A DNA stretch of 64,000 nucleotides, taken from positions 1-64,000 of the forward strand of contig NW_024726322.1 in NCBI RefSeq assembly GCF_018991925.1. Direction: 5' to 3'. The notes beneath the pieces were generated by a model. The model saw nothing but the letters and a program-made list of their open reading frames with translations. It was not told the origin of the DNA and ran no database searches. The first letter of the stretch is position 1; each line of letters begins with the position of its first letter. The stretch comes from Homarus americanus. Taxonomy: Eukaryota > Arthropoda > Malacostraca > Decapoda > Nephropidae. A program made the position numbers and the translations under genes. This document shows positions 14,628 through 27,600 of the stretch, piece after piece.

Positions 14628-17600
14628 AGGCACACCGCTGACACCCCAGGCACACCAATGACACTCCAGCACACCTCTGACACCTGAGGCACTCCTCTGA
14701 TGCTCCCAGGCACCCCATGACACTCCCAGGCACACCTCTGACACTCCCCAGGCACACGTCTGACACCCCAGGCACCCTCTGACACTCCCCAGGTACACTC
14801 CAGACACCTCCAGGCACACCTCCCCAACACACCCAGGCAAACTTCTGTCACCCAGGCACACCCTCTAACACCCTAAGCACACCGCTGACACTCCCCAGGC
14901 ACACCGCTGACACTGCCAGGCACACCCCAGACACTGCCAGGCACACCCACCACACACCCCAGGCACACCTCAGACACCCCAGGCACACCTTTGACTCCGG
15001 CAGGCATTACCTCACACCCCAGGCACACCCATGACACTCCCAGGTACACCTGATACTCCCCAGGCACACCTCTGACACTCCCAGGTACACCACTGACACT
15101 CCCAGGCACCTCTGACACCCCTGGCACACACCAAACACTCCCAGGCACACCACTGACACCACAGGTACACCCCTGGCATCCCCAGGCACACCTCTGCCAC
15201 CCCCAGGCACAACTCGACACCTGAGGCCACCGCTGACACTGCCAGGCACACCTCAGACACTGCCAGGCACACCTCACACACCCCAGGCACACCCCAGACA
15301 CCCCAGGCACACCCCAGGATCCCCAGGCGCACCTTGACACTCCCAGGCACACCTCTAACATTCCCAGGCACACCCTCAGACACTCACAGGTACACCTTTG
15401 ACACTCCCAGGCACACCTCTGACAATCCCATGTACACCACTGACACCCCAGGCACACCTCAGACACTCCCACACACACCTCTGGCACTTAGGCACACCCA
15501 GACACCTAGGCACACCTCTCTGACACTCCCTGGTACACCACTGACACTCCCAGGTACAATCTCTGACACTCCCAGATACCCTCTGAGACCCCTGGCACAC
15601 CCCTGACACTCCCCAGGCACACCCCATACACCTGGTACACCTCAGACACCCCAGGTACACCTCTTACACCCCAAGTACACCCAATGACACTCCCAGGTAC
15701 ACCTCTGGCAGTCCCCAGGCACACCTCTGACACTCCCAGGCACACCCACTGACACCCCAGGTGCACCCCCTGACCCCAGGCACATCTCCGATACTCCCCA
15801 GGCACACCTCCGATAATCCAGGTACACCTCTGCACCCCAGGCAATTCTCTGACACCACTGGTTCACCTCTGATACCCCCAGGCACCTCTGATACCCCAGG
15901 TACACCCTCTGACCCTCCCAGGCACTCCTCTGATGCCTCACAGGCACCTCAGACACTCCCCAGGCACCCCTGACACCCCCAGGCACACCCCAGACACCCC
16001 CAGGCACACCCCTGACACCCCAGACACCTCCAGACACCCCAGCACCTGACACTCCCAGGTGCCATCTGACCTGCACACCTCTGACACCCATGCCACACCT
16101 CTGACACTGCAGGCACACTGATACTCCCAGGCACACCCCTGACACTCCCCAGTGCTACAACCTGACACCCCAGGCACACCTCAGACACCCAGGTACACCT
16201 CTGATGACCCCTGGCACACACGTGACACCCCAGGCATACACCCCCACACACCTGGGTACACCAGACACCCCTCAGGCACACCTCTGACACCCCAGGCACA
16301 CCACTGACACCCCCAGGCACACCTGCACTCCCAGGCCCACACCCCAGACACCCCAGGCACACCCCAGACACCCAGGCACACCCTCTGACACCCCAGGTAC
16401 ACCCCTCAGACACTCAGGCACACCTCTGACACCCAGGCACACCACGACACTCCCAGGCACACCTCTGGCACTTCCAGGTACACCTCTGACACTGCCAGGT
16501 ACACCTCTGACACCGCAGGTATACCTGACACACCTGTACACCTGATAATTCCAGGTACACCTCTGACACACACCCATGTACACCACTGACACTCGGTACC
16601 CCTCTGACACCCCTGCACACACCAAACACCCCAGGCACACCACACTGACACCACAGGCACACCCCTCGGCATTCCCCAGGCACGCCACCCCAAGATAAAC
16701 TCACACACCTGAGGTACAACGCTGACACTGCCAGGTACATACCATGCCAGGCACACCACACCCCAGGTACACCTCAGACACCCCAGGCACACCTCAGACA
16801 CTCCACCTCTGACACCCCAGGCACACCCCACATTCCCAGGCACACCTCAGACACCACAGGTACACCTTCGACACTCCCAGGTACAACCTGACACTCCACA
16901 ACACTGACACCCCGGCACACTTCAAACACCACACACACCTCTGCACCTCTCAGGCACACCCTCAGACACCCTAGGCACACCTCTGACACTCCCTGGCACA
17001 CCACTGACACTCCCAGGCACACCTCTGACACCCCAGATACCCTCTGACACTCCTGTACACACCTGACACCCCAGGCACACCTCATACACCCAGGTTCACC
17101 CCAGACACTCCCCAGGCACACCTCTACACTCCCGAGCACACCACTGACACTCCCAGGCACACCTCTGGCACTCCCAGGTACACCTCTGACACCCCCAGGC
17201 ACACCACTGACACCCAGGTACACCTCTGACACTCCCAGGTACATCTCCGATACTCCCAGGCACACCTCGATACTCCCAGGTACACCTCTGACACTCCCAA
17301 GTATTCCTCTCTGACACTCCACTGGTTCACCCTGACACTCCCCAGGTACACCTCTGATATCCCAGGCCACCCTGACCCCAGGCACCTCTGATGCCTCACA
17401 GGTACCCTCTGACACTCCCCAGGCACACCTTGAAACTCCCCAGGCACACCCTGACATTCCCCAGGTACACCACTGACACCCCAGGCACACTCTCAGACAG
17501 TCCCAGGCACACCTCTGACACTCCCAGGCACACCTCTGACACTGCCAGGCACACCTCACACTCCAACCACACCTCTGACACTCAACCACACCTCTGACAC

Positions 17601-18165
17601 TCCCAGGTATACCTCCGATACTCCCAGGCACACCCCCACACCCCCAGTTACAACCCCTGACACCCCAGGCACACCTCTGACACTCCCAGGTAAACCTCCG
17701 ACACTCCCTGGCACACCTCCGACGCTCCCAGGTACACCCTGACACTCCAGGCATTCCTCTGATGCCCAGGTACCCCACACCCCAGGTACTACACGCACAC
17801 TCCCAGGTACACCTCCGACACTCGACATCCTCTGATGCCTACCTCTGACACCCCAGGTACAACACTTACACCCCGCACACCTCTGACACTCCCAGGCACA
17901 CCTCTGATGCTCCCCAGGCACACCCCGATAACACCGGCAGCACCCTGACACTCTAGGCACACCACCACACCCCAGGCACACCGCTGACATTCCCAGGCAC
18001 ACCTCAGACACTCCATGCACACCTCAGACACCCCAGGCACACCCCAGACACCCCAGGCACACCTCAGTCACCCCCAGGTACACCAATGACACCCCCCAAG
18101 GTCAACCCCTGACACTCCCAAGTACACCTCAGACACTCCCAGACAACTCCTGACTCTTCCAGGTA

Positions 18166-18170
18166 CACCT
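18166..18170. other. Left target-site duplication of the solo LTR
   Basis: CACCT lies immediately before the TG of the inserted element; AACCT lies immediately after its CA end at 18900-18904. Four of five bases match. Removing the element and one copy of the duplication rebuilds a nearly complete monomer (GGTACACCT joined to CAACACTCCC) in correct phase, as expected for an insertion into an existing array. Confidence 0.65.
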
Positions 18171-18645
18171 TGTTACGCTGTCTCTTAATTTACTTAAATA
18201 TCCAGGTTCTAGGCGTAACCAAACAAAAAGTGAAGTAAATTAAAAGAGAATAAAATAAATAAAGTAAACCTTTAAGAATTTAATTGATTAAATATTAACA
18301 CAATAAAGAGCCTAGGCTGTCACAAAAATTGATTCACCATCGAAACTCTTTAAGACACAAGTGTGATACAAAACATCGAAACATCAAAAGTAAAAATAAG
18401 CATTGATTACGTTAACACTGCATAAAAACTATCACTGAAATTAACTAACTGAAACAACACTGAATTACTTGAATACAACTAGGCAAATACTGATGGACAC
18501 AGAGACATAAATAGGTACTCACATAGATATACCACATTAAGGACAGGAACAACACAATAAATTAAGTTTAAGTAACAAGTGACACTCAAAGGATGTGTAC
18601 TGTATGACAAGAGGACTGAACTGTCTCAAGTCAGTTGGTGGGTCC

Positions 18646-18655
18646 TATATATAAG
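18646..18655. promoter_or_regulatory. TATA-like box inside the solo LTR
   Basis: TATATATAAG on the + strand is a good TATA box; the minus strand reads TATATATA followed by GG. On the minus strand an initiator-like TCAGT lies about 30-36 nt downstream (18615-18619). On the + strand a TCATTT lies about 36-40 nt downstream (18684-18689). Because both strands offer a start, the LTR orientation stays undecided. Activity is inferred only. Confidence 0.35.
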
Positions 18656-18739
18656 GTCGGCTCCTCACGCGACCCGCCGGTGGTCATTTAACGATGCAGA
18701 TGGTCGTTAGAGAACAAAGAATGCTGGTTACAATACAAA

Positions 18740-18745
18740 AATAAA
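18740..18745 (+). terminator. Possible LTR polyadenylation signal
   Basis: AATAAA lies about 55 nt after the possible + strand start near 18686, a usual place for the signal in the R region of an LTR. Other AATAAA motifs occur earlier in this A-rich strand (for example near 18252 and 18300), so chance is a real alternative. It slightly favours a + orientation for the element. Confidence 0.25.
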
Positions 18746-18899
18746 GAAATAAGATGGGCTTGAACAAATAATGATAGTTAAAACCTTACCAGCACAGGTA
18801 AGGTGACTAGAATATATAATAGAAATTTAACACATTAAGGAATAATATGGAACATGGGAGCACGTTATATAAAAAATAGAAAAAAAAAACGTCCAAACA

Positions 18900-18904
18900 A
18901 ACCT
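18900..18904. other. Right target-site duplication of the solo LTR
   Basis: AACCT follows the CA end of the element and matches CACCT at 18166-18170 at four of five positions. If the last A at 18900 is counted as part of the element, the duplication is instead a perfect 4-bp ACCT. Confidence 0.6.
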
Positions 18905-19220
18905 CAACACTCCCAGGCACACCAATGACACTACCAACCATCCATGAACACTGAGGTACTCTTCTGATGCCCCAGGTACCCTCTGACACTCCCCAGGCAC
19001 ACCCTGCTGACACCTGAGGTACTCCTCTGACACCCCTGGCACACACCTCACACCCCAGGCACACCACTGACACTCCCAGATACACCCCTGGCATTCCCAG
19101 GCACACCTCTCCAGGTACAACCTGACACCTGGTACAACCCAGACACCCCAGGTACACCTCAGTCACCACCAGGTACACCCCAGACACACCAGGCAAACTT
19201 GACATTCCCAGGTACACCTA
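18900..19220 (+). repeat. Minisatellite, mixed CAC tail after the LTR
   Basis: The array resumes in the same orientation with ACCAATGACACTACC. This is the unit run that follows CTGACTCTTCC at the other marker loci, so the LTR split a continuous HOR. CAC units predominate with some TAC. A poorly matching stretch (CCATCCATGAACACTG, near 18938) sits soon after the junction. Confidence 0.85.
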
Positions 19221-21650
19221 CATATGACACTCCAGACTACCTCTGCACACCCCTGGCTCACCTCTGACACTTCCAGGTACCTCTGACACTCCCAGGTACA
19301 CCTCTGACACCGCAGGTACACCTCTGACACTCAGGCACACCTCCTGACACTCCCAGGTACACCTCAGATACTCCCAGGTACACCTCTGACTCTCCCAGGT
19401 ACTGACACTCCCAGGCATACCCTGACACTCCCAGGTACACCTCCTGACCTCCCAGGTACCCCTGACACTCCCAGGTCACCTCTGACACTTCCAGGTACAC
19501 CTCTGACACTTCCAGGTACCTCTGACATTCCCAGGTACCCCAATGACACTCCTAGGTACACCTCTGGCACTCCTGGCACCTCTGACACTCCCAGGTACAC
19601 CTTGACACTCCCAGGTACACCCCAGGCCTCCGAGATACACCTCTGACACTCTCAGGTACTCCTCTGACTCTCCCAGGTAAACATCTGTCACTCCCAGGTA
19701 CACCTCTGACCTCTCAAGTACACCGCCACACCTCCCAGGTACACCCTGCTGCCAGGTACACCTCTGACACTGCCAGGTACACCTCACACCTCCCAGGTAC
19801 ACCTCACACACTCCCAGGTCACACATCAGACACCCCAGGTCACCTCTGACACTCCCAGGCCTCTGACATTCAGGTACCTCCAGACACTCACAGGCACACC
19901 TCTGACACTCCCAGGTACACCTCCTGACACTCCCAGGTACACCACTGACACTCCCAGGTACACCTCAGACATTCCCAGGTACACCACTGACTCTCCCAGG
20001 TACACCTCAGATACTCCCACGTACACCTCTAAAACTCCCAGGTACACCTCAGACACTCCCAGGTACACCTCTGACACTCCCACGTACACCCCTGACAATC
20101 CAGGTACACCCTTGACACTCCCAGGTACACCTCCGACACTCCCAGGTACACCACAGACACTCCCAGGTACACCTCTGACACTGCCAGGTACACCTCTGAC
20201 ACTCCCAGGTACACCTCTGACACTCCCAGGTACACCTCCGATACTCCCAGGTACACCCTGACACTCCCAGTTACACCCCTGACACTCCCAGTTACACCTC
20301 TGACACTCCCAGGTACACCCTGACACACCAGTTACACCCCTGACACTCCCAGGTACACCTCTGACACTCCAGGTACACCTCTGACACTCCCCTGGTACAC
20401 ACGTGACACTCCCAGGTTTACCTCCTACACCTCCCAGGTACCTCAGACACTCTCAGGTACCTCTGACCTCCCAGGTACACCATTGACACTCCCAGGTACC
20501 TCTGGCACTCCCAGGTACACCTCAGACACTCCCAGGTACACCTCAGACACTCTCAGGTACACCTCAGACACTCCCAGGTACACCTCCGACACTCCCAGAT
20601 ACTCATCTGATGTCCCAGGTACTCCTCTGACACTCCCAGGTACAACACTTACACTCCAGGTACACCTCTGATACTCCCAGGTATGCCCCTGTCCTCCTAG
20701 GTACCGCTGAAACTCCCAGGTACACGAACACTCCAGGCACCCCTGACACTCCCAAGTGACACCTCAGACACTCCCAGATACACCTCTGACTCTTCCAGGT
20801 ACCTCTGACACTCCCAGGTACACGTCTGACAGGTACCCCTCTGACACTCCCAGGTACCTCCAGACACTCCCAGGTACACCTCTGACACACCAGGTAAGCT
20901 TCTGTCACTCCCAGGTACACCTCTGACATTCCCAAGTACACCGCTGACACACCCAGGTACACCGCTGACACTGCCAGGTACACCTCAGACACTGCCAGGT
21001 ACACCCACCACACTCCCAGGTACACCTCGAACTCCCAGGTACACCTCTGACACCGGCAGGTATACCTCTGAGACTCCCAGGTACACCTCTGACACTCGCA
21101 GGTACACCTCAGACACTCTCAGGTACACCTCTGACACTCCCAGGTACACCATTGACACTCCCAGGTACACCTCTGGCACTCCCAGGTACACCTCAGACAC
21201 TCCCAGGTACACCTCAGACACTCCCAGGTACACCTCTGACACTCCCAGGTACACCTCAGACACCCTCAGGTCACCTCTGACCTCCCAGGTACACCATTGA
21301 CACTCCCAGGTACACCTCTGGCTCCCAGGTACACCTCAGACACTCCAGGTACACCTCAGACACTCCCAGGTACACCTCTGACACTTCCAGGTACACCTCT
21401 GACACTGCCAGGTACACCTCTGACCCCCAGGTATGCCTCTCCACCTCCCAGGTGACACCTCTGACCTCCCAGGTACACCTCCGATACTCCCAGGTACACC
21501 TCTGACACCCAGGTACACCACTGACACTCCCAGGTACTCCTCTGACACTCCTGGTACACACAAACCTCCCAGGTACACCACTGACACTCACAGGTACACC
21601 TCTGGCATTCCCAGGTACAACTCTGCCCTCCCAGGTACCAGTTACCCTCA
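19221..21650 (+). repeat. 21-bp minisatellite, TAC dialect, well ordered
   Basis: GGTACACC units with relatively few indels, especially 20020-20260 and 21090-21260, where many successive units are exactly 21 bp. Contains the markers CTCATCTGATG (about 20602), CTGACTCTTCC (about 20788) and CTTCTGTCACTCC (about 20889). No gene-like sequence. Confidence 0.93.
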
Positions 21651-24600
21651 GGCACTCCTGGTACACCTTCGAGCACTCTCAGGTACAACTCTGTTGCTCC
21701 CATGTGCACCACACCCCCGGTACACTTCACCTCCCCTTGCACACTCTCCTCTGCCTCCTGGGTACACCTCGGACACTCCCTAGGTACCTCCCAGCTACTC
21801 CCTGGTACCCACTGAGCCTCCCAGGTACCTCTGACTCCCAGGCCTCCTCTGACCTCCCTGGTGCACCCTGCCTCCCAGGTACACCTCTTACACTCCCAGG
21901 TGCACCTCAGACACTCCCAGGTGCACCCTTACCTCCCAGTGCACCACCCAGCACTCCCAGGTACCTCTGCACTCCCAGGTTCACCTCTGACCTCCCAGGT
22001 ACCCACTGGCCTGCTCCCAGGTACCTCTGACACTCCCAGGTGCATCTCCGATCCTCCCCACCTCCCGATGCTCCCAGGTACACCTCTGAGCACTCCCAGG
22101 TACTCCTCTGACATGCTGGTTCACCTCTGACACTCCCAGTTTACTCAGTACTCCCAGGTACCTCTGACCTCCAGGTACTCTCTGATGCTCAGAGTGCTCC
22201 TCCAACTCTCCCAGGTCCCTTGACTTGTCTGGGTGCCTCTGACATTCCCAGGTACTCACCTGACACTCCCAGTGCCTCTAGACCTCACAGGTGCCTCTGA
22301 CTCCAGGTACACCTCTGACACTCCCCAGGTACACCATGACTTCCAGGTGCACTCTCAGACATTCCAGGTGCACCACTGACTCTCCCAGGTGCCTCAGATG
22401 CTCCCACGTGCCTCTGACCTCTGGTGCCTCAGACACTCACCGGTTTTACCTCTGACACTCCCAGGTACACCCCTGACAATCCCAGGTACCTCGGCACTCC
22501 CAGGTGCCTCCGACTTCTCCCAGGTACAGACACTCCCAGGTGCACCTCTGGCTTTGAGTACACCTCCTGGCCTCCCAGGTGCCCCTCCCAGCAGTGCACC
22601 TCCCGTCTCCCGTGCACACCTGACACTCCCAGTTACACGCCAGCTCTCCCAGGTACACCCTGACACACCAGTTACCCCAACCTCCCAGGTAACCTCTCAC
22701 CTCCCAGGTATACCTCTGACCTCCCTGGTGCACGTGACACTCCCAGGTTCACCTCATTACACTCCAGGTACCTCAGGCACTCTCAGGTACACCTCTGACC
22801 TCCCTAGGTACCTGTTGACACTCCCAGGTACACCTCTGGCACTCCCAGGTGCCTCCAGACACTCCCAGTACCTCTAGTCCTCCCAGGTGCCTCAGACCTC
22901 CCGTCCTCAACCTCCCAGTCTCTCTGATGCTCCAGTGCTTCTCTGACACTCCTAGGTACAACCTTACACTCCCAGGTACACCTCTGTGCTCCCAGGTACA
23001 CCTCTGACCTCCCAGGTACACCTCTGGCTCCCAGGTACACCTCTGACACTCCAGACCTCTGATGTTCCAGGTATGCCCTTGTCCTCCTGGGTACCTTGTC
23101 ACTCACAGGTACCAACACTCAGGTACCCCAACACTCCCAAGTACACCTCAGACAGCTCCAGATACACCTCTGACTCTTCCAGGTACCTCAGCCTCCCAGG
23201 TACGTCTCTGCCTCCCAGGTGCCCTCTGGCCTCCCAGGTACCTCCAGTTCCCAGGTGCCTCCTGACACACCAGGAGTGACTTCTGTCACTCCCAGGTACC
23301 GCTGACATGCTGCCAGGTACCTCAGACACTGCCAGGTGCACCCCACCACTCCCAGGTACCTCAGACACTCCAGGTACCTCTGACAGGTGGTATGCCTCTG
23401 AACTCCTAGGTACACCTCTGGCACTCTGGTGTACCTCAGACTGCTCTCCCAGGTACACCTCTGACACTCCCAGGTACACCATTGACCTCCCAGGTACACC
23501 TCTGCTCCCAGGTGCACCTCAGACCTCCCAGGTACACCTCAGCACTCTCAGGTACCTCTGACGCTCCCAGGCCACACATTGACACTCCCAGGTACACCCT
23601 CCTCAGGCACTCCCAGGTGCACCTCAGACCTCCCAGGTACACCTCAGACACTCCCAGGTACACCTCTGACACTTCCAGGTGCACCTCTGACACTGCCAGG
23701 TGCACCTCTCTGACACCACCAGGTATGCCTCTGATACTCCCAGGTACACCTCTGACTCCAGGTACCTCCGATACTCCCAGGTACCTTTTGAGTACACACC
23801 ACTGACACTCCCAGGTACTCCTCTTGGCACTCCTGGTACCTGGCTGCTCCCAGGTACACCACTCACACTCAGAGGTACAACTCTGGCATTCCAGGTACAC
23901 CTCAGACCTCCCAGGTACATCTCCAGACACTCCCTGATTGCACCTCTGTCCTTCCAGGTACACCTCTGGCACTGCCAGGTACACCTCTGACACCGCAGTA
24001 TGCCTCTGACATTCCCAGGTACCTCTGACACTCCAGGTACACCTCCGATACTCCCAGGTACCACCTCCCAGCACACCAGGTACACCACCGACCTCCAGGT
24101 GCTCCTCTGACATTCACAATTTAAACACTCCCAGGTACCCAGCACTCCTGGTACTCTGGCATTCCCAGGTACAGCTCTGCCACTGCCAGGTTCGGCTCTG
24201 ACACTCCAAGGTCAGCTGACCTGCAAGGTACCTCCTTGCTGCCAGGCACCTCACCTCCCAGGTACCTCAGACCTCCCAGGTACCTCAGGCACTCCCAGGA
24301 GCACCTCTGACTCCAATGCACCTCTGTTCCCAGGTACCTCAGACAGCTCACAGGTGCACCTTCGACACTCCCAGGTACAAGCTCTGACACTCCCATGTGC
24401 ACCACTGACTTTTGGTCTTCACACCTCCCTTCACCTCTGGCACTCCTAGGTACACCTCAGACGCTCCTAGGTGCCCTGGCCTCCTGGTTCACCACCCAGC
24501 CTCCCAGGTGACCTCCCGCACTCCCAGATACTCCTCTGACTCCCTGGTACACCTGGCCTCCCAGTACACCTCACTTACCTCCCAGGTACACCTCTGACAC

Positions 24601-27600
24601 TCCCAGGTACCTCTTGCTCCCAAGTTACACCACTGCAGCTCCAAGTACACCTCTGGCACTCCCAGGTGCACCTCTGACACTCCCAGGTACACCACCTGGC
24701 CTCCAGGCACCTCTGACCTCCAGGTACATCTCCCGTGCTCCCAGTTACCTCCCGTGCTCCCAGGTACACCTCCCAGCCTCCCAGGTACTCCTCCCAGCCT
24801 CACTGGTTCTGCTCGCCTCCCAGGTACACCTGCTCCCAGGTACACCTCTGACCCTCCCAGGTACTCCTCTGATGCTCCTGGGTACTCCTCTGACCTCCCA
24901 GGTGCCTCCGACCTCCCAGGTACCTCCTGACATTCCCAGGTACACCACTGGCCTCCCAGGTACACCTCCAGACACTCACAGGTACACCTCTGGCCTCCCA
25001 GGTACACCTCTGACACTCCAGGTACACCACCCAGCACTCAGGTGCCTCAGGCATTCCCAGGTACACCACCCCAGCTCTCCCAGGTACCTCAGATACTCCC
25101 ACATGCACCTCTGACACTCCCAGGTACCCTCAGACACTCCCAGGTACACCTCCGCTTGCTCCCAGGTACCCCCTGACAATCCCAGGTGCACCCTTGACGC
25201 TCCCAGGTGCCTCCGACTTGCTCCCAGGTACCCACAGACACTCCCAGGTGCACCTCTCTGACACTGCCAGGTGCACCTCTGACACTCCCAGGTGCCACCT
25301 CTGGCCTCTCCAGGTGCACTTGATGCTCCCAGGTGCACCTGACACTCCCAGTTACACCTCTGACCTCCCAGGTACCTGGCACACCAGTTACCCCAACTCC
25401 CAGGTGCACCTCTGACCTCCCAGGTATCACCTCGCGCTCCTGGTACACGTGACCTCCCAGGTGCCTCACTTACACTCCCAGGTACACCTCCAGGCTCTCA
25501 GGTACACCTCTGGCCTCCTAGGTACAGTTGACACTCCCAGGCCTCTGGCCTCCCAGGTACACCTCAGACCTCCCAGGTGCCTCAGGCACTCCCAGGTACA
25601 CCTCAGACACTCCCAAGTACCTCCGATACTCCCAGATACTCTCTGATGCTCCCAGTACCTCTGACCTCCTGGTACGCCTACACTCCCAGGCCTCTGGCCA
25701 GGTGCACCTCTGTTGCTCCCAGGTACACCTCTGGCCTCCAGGTACACCTCCTGACACTCCCAGGTACACCTCTGATGCTCCCAGGTATGCCTTGTCACTC
25801 CTGGTGCACTCCCAGGTGCACGAATGACCTCCCAAGTTGCACCCCTGACCATCCCAGAGTCACCTCAGACGCTCCCAGATCACCCTCTGACTCTTCAGGT
25901 ACACCTCGGCCTCCCAGGTACCGTCTGACACTCCCGTGCCCTCTGGCCTCCAGTGCCTCCAGACACTCCCAGGTACCTCTGACACACCCAGGTAGCTTCT
26001 GTCACTCTGAGCACACCGCTGACACTGCCAGTGCCTCAGACACTGCCAGGTACACCCACCACTCTCCCAGGTACACCTCAGACACTCCCAGGTACACCTC
26101 TGCACCAGCAGGTGCTCCTCAGAACTCCCAGGCACCTCCTCAGTGCTCGCCAGGTACACCTGGTACATCTCCAGAATTTTGCTGTCTCCCAGGTGCCATT
26201 GGTGCTCCCAGGTACCTCTGGCACTCCCAGGTGCACCTCAGACCTCCCAGGTACACTCAGACACTCCCAGGTACCTCTGGCCTCCCAGGTGCCTCAGACA
26301 CTCCCAGGTGCACCTCTGACCTCCCAGGTGCACCATTGACACTCCCAGGTGCACCTCAGGCACTCCCAGGTGCACCTCCAGACCTCCGGGTACACCTCAG
26401 ACACTCCCAGGTACACCTCAGCACTTCCAGGTGCACCTCTGGCACTGCCAGGTACACCTCCTGCTCCACTGGGTGCCTCTGATCTCCCAGGTACACCTCT
26501 AGCCTCCCAGGTCACCTCCAGTGCTCCCAGGTGCACTGACCACCCAGGTGCACACCAGCCTCCCAGGTGCTCTCTGACACTCCTGGTGCACTGCATGCTC
26601 CAGGTCACCCCACCCAGCACTCCTGGGTGCACCTCTGGCATTCCAGGTGCACCTCAGACACTCCCAGGTACCTCGATGCTCCCAGGTGCACCTCTGACAC
26701 TTCCAGTACACCTCTGACATGCTGCCAGGTACACCTCTGACACCACAGGTATGCCTCTACCTCCTCCAGGTACACCTCTGACTCCCAGGTACACCTCCGG
26801 ATACTCCAGGTGCCTCTGGCTTCCAGGTGCCACCCCAGCACTCCAGGTGCTCTCTGGCACTCCCTGTTTGCAAAGCTTCTCAGGTACACCACTGACCTCA
26901 CAGTACACCTCTGGCATTCCCAGGTGCCTCTGCTCACTCCCAGGTACAACTCTGAACCTCCAAGGTGCTTGTGACACTGCAAAATTACCTCAGACACTGC
27001 CAGGTACACCTCACACCTCCCAGGTACCTCAGACCTCCCAGGTGCACCTCAGACACTCCCAGGAGCACCTCCTGACACTCCAATGCCTCTAACATTCCCA
27101 GGTACACCTCAGACACTCCTGGAGTGCCTTCGACACTCCCAGGTACAACTCTGACACTCCCATGTGCACCACCACACCCCAGTGCCACTTCACCTCCCAC
27201 ACCTCTGGCACTCTGGAGGTACACCTCAGACACTCCCAGGTACCTCAGACACTCCCAGGTACCTCCAGACACTGCCAGGTACCTCTGCGCTCCCAGGTAC
27301 ACCTCTGACCTCCCAGGTCCCTCCCGTCTCCCAGGTACACCCCTGCTCCCAGTTCACGGCATCCCAGTTCACCTCTGACACTCCGGTACACCAGCATGCA
27401 GTTACACCCCTGACACTCCCAGGGCCCCTCTACGCTCCCAGACACCTCTGACACTCCTGGTACACGTGACACTCCCAGGTATACCCCTCATGCACTCCCA
27501 GGTGCCTCAGACACTCTCAGGTACACCTCTGACACTCCCAGGTACACCGTTGGCTCCCAGGTGCACCTCTGGCTCCCAGGTACCTCAGACACTCCCAGGT

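Larger units (their letters stand above)
9581..18170 (+). repeat. 21-bp minisatellite, CAC dialect, left block
   Basis: Same array, same orientation, but the T of GGTACACC is usually C, giving GGCACACC. The T of GACACTCCC is often missing (GACACCCC), or a C is added (ACTCCCC), and CCTCAGAC often reads CCCCAGAC. Scattered units keep GGTACACC. Marker monomers also found in the TAC blocks, such as CTGACTCTTCC at 10561, 10880, 14302, 14617 and 18150, occur here in the same order. This shows that the two dialects share ancestry. No gene is visible. Confidence 0.93.
10311..18170 (+). repeat. Higher-order repeat of about 3.74 kb
   Basis: Marker monomers recur at nearly constant spacing. The CTCATCTGATG marker lies at about 10312 and 14051, with a degraded copy (TCCTCTGATG) near 17828. 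The CTGACTCTTCC marker lies at 10561, 14302 and 18150, and its second member at 10880 and 14617. A marker ending in CTCTGTCACC or TTCTGTCACC lies near 11105 and 14840. Spacings are about 3735-3850 bp, close to 178 monomers. The third copy is cut by the LTR at 18171. Boundaries are set by markers, so the true phase of the HOR is arbitrary. Confidence 0.72.
18171..18899. mobile_element. Solo LTR-like insertion, 729 bp
   Basis: AT-rich sequence with no 21-bp periodicity, sharply bounded on both sides by the array. It begins TGTTACGC and ends CCAAACA, the TG...CA ends typical of LTRs, and has a near-perfect 5-bp target-site duplication (18166-18170 and 18900-18904). Inside are a TATA-like box (18646-18655), several AATAAA motifs, a GC-rich patch (about 18664-18683), an 11-bp direct repeat CACATTAAGGA (18533-18543 and 18831-18841) and a 10-bp palindrome AGCCTAGGCT (18309-18318). 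No gag-pol reading frame or second LTR is present, so it reads as a solo LTR left by recombination between two LTRs. A 5-bp duplication fits Ty3/Gypsy, BEL/Pao or some endogenous retroviruses; I cannot assign the family. A non-autonomous DNA transposon is less likely because the inverted match of the ends is only TGTT. Confidence 0.7.

Noticed and set aside
1..18170. CRISPR array (short regular repeats)
   Set aside because: There are no unique spacers between repeats, units adjoin directly, and no cas genes are present.
18171..18899. Protein-coding remnant inside the AT-rich insertion
   Set aside because: Stops are frequent in the frames I read, and I see no gag, protease, reverse transcriptase or integrase motif.
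18171..18899. SINE or processed pseudogene, because of the A-rich run at about 18881-18889
   Set aside because: The A run is followed by CGTCCAAACA before the junction, so it is not a terminal tail. TG...CA ends and a 5-bp duplication fit an LTR better.
18807..19217. Minus-strand frame of 136 codons crossing the LTR edge
   Set aside because: It joins array-derived heptads to the AT-rich LTR sequence across the insertion junction, with no sign of selection or domain.
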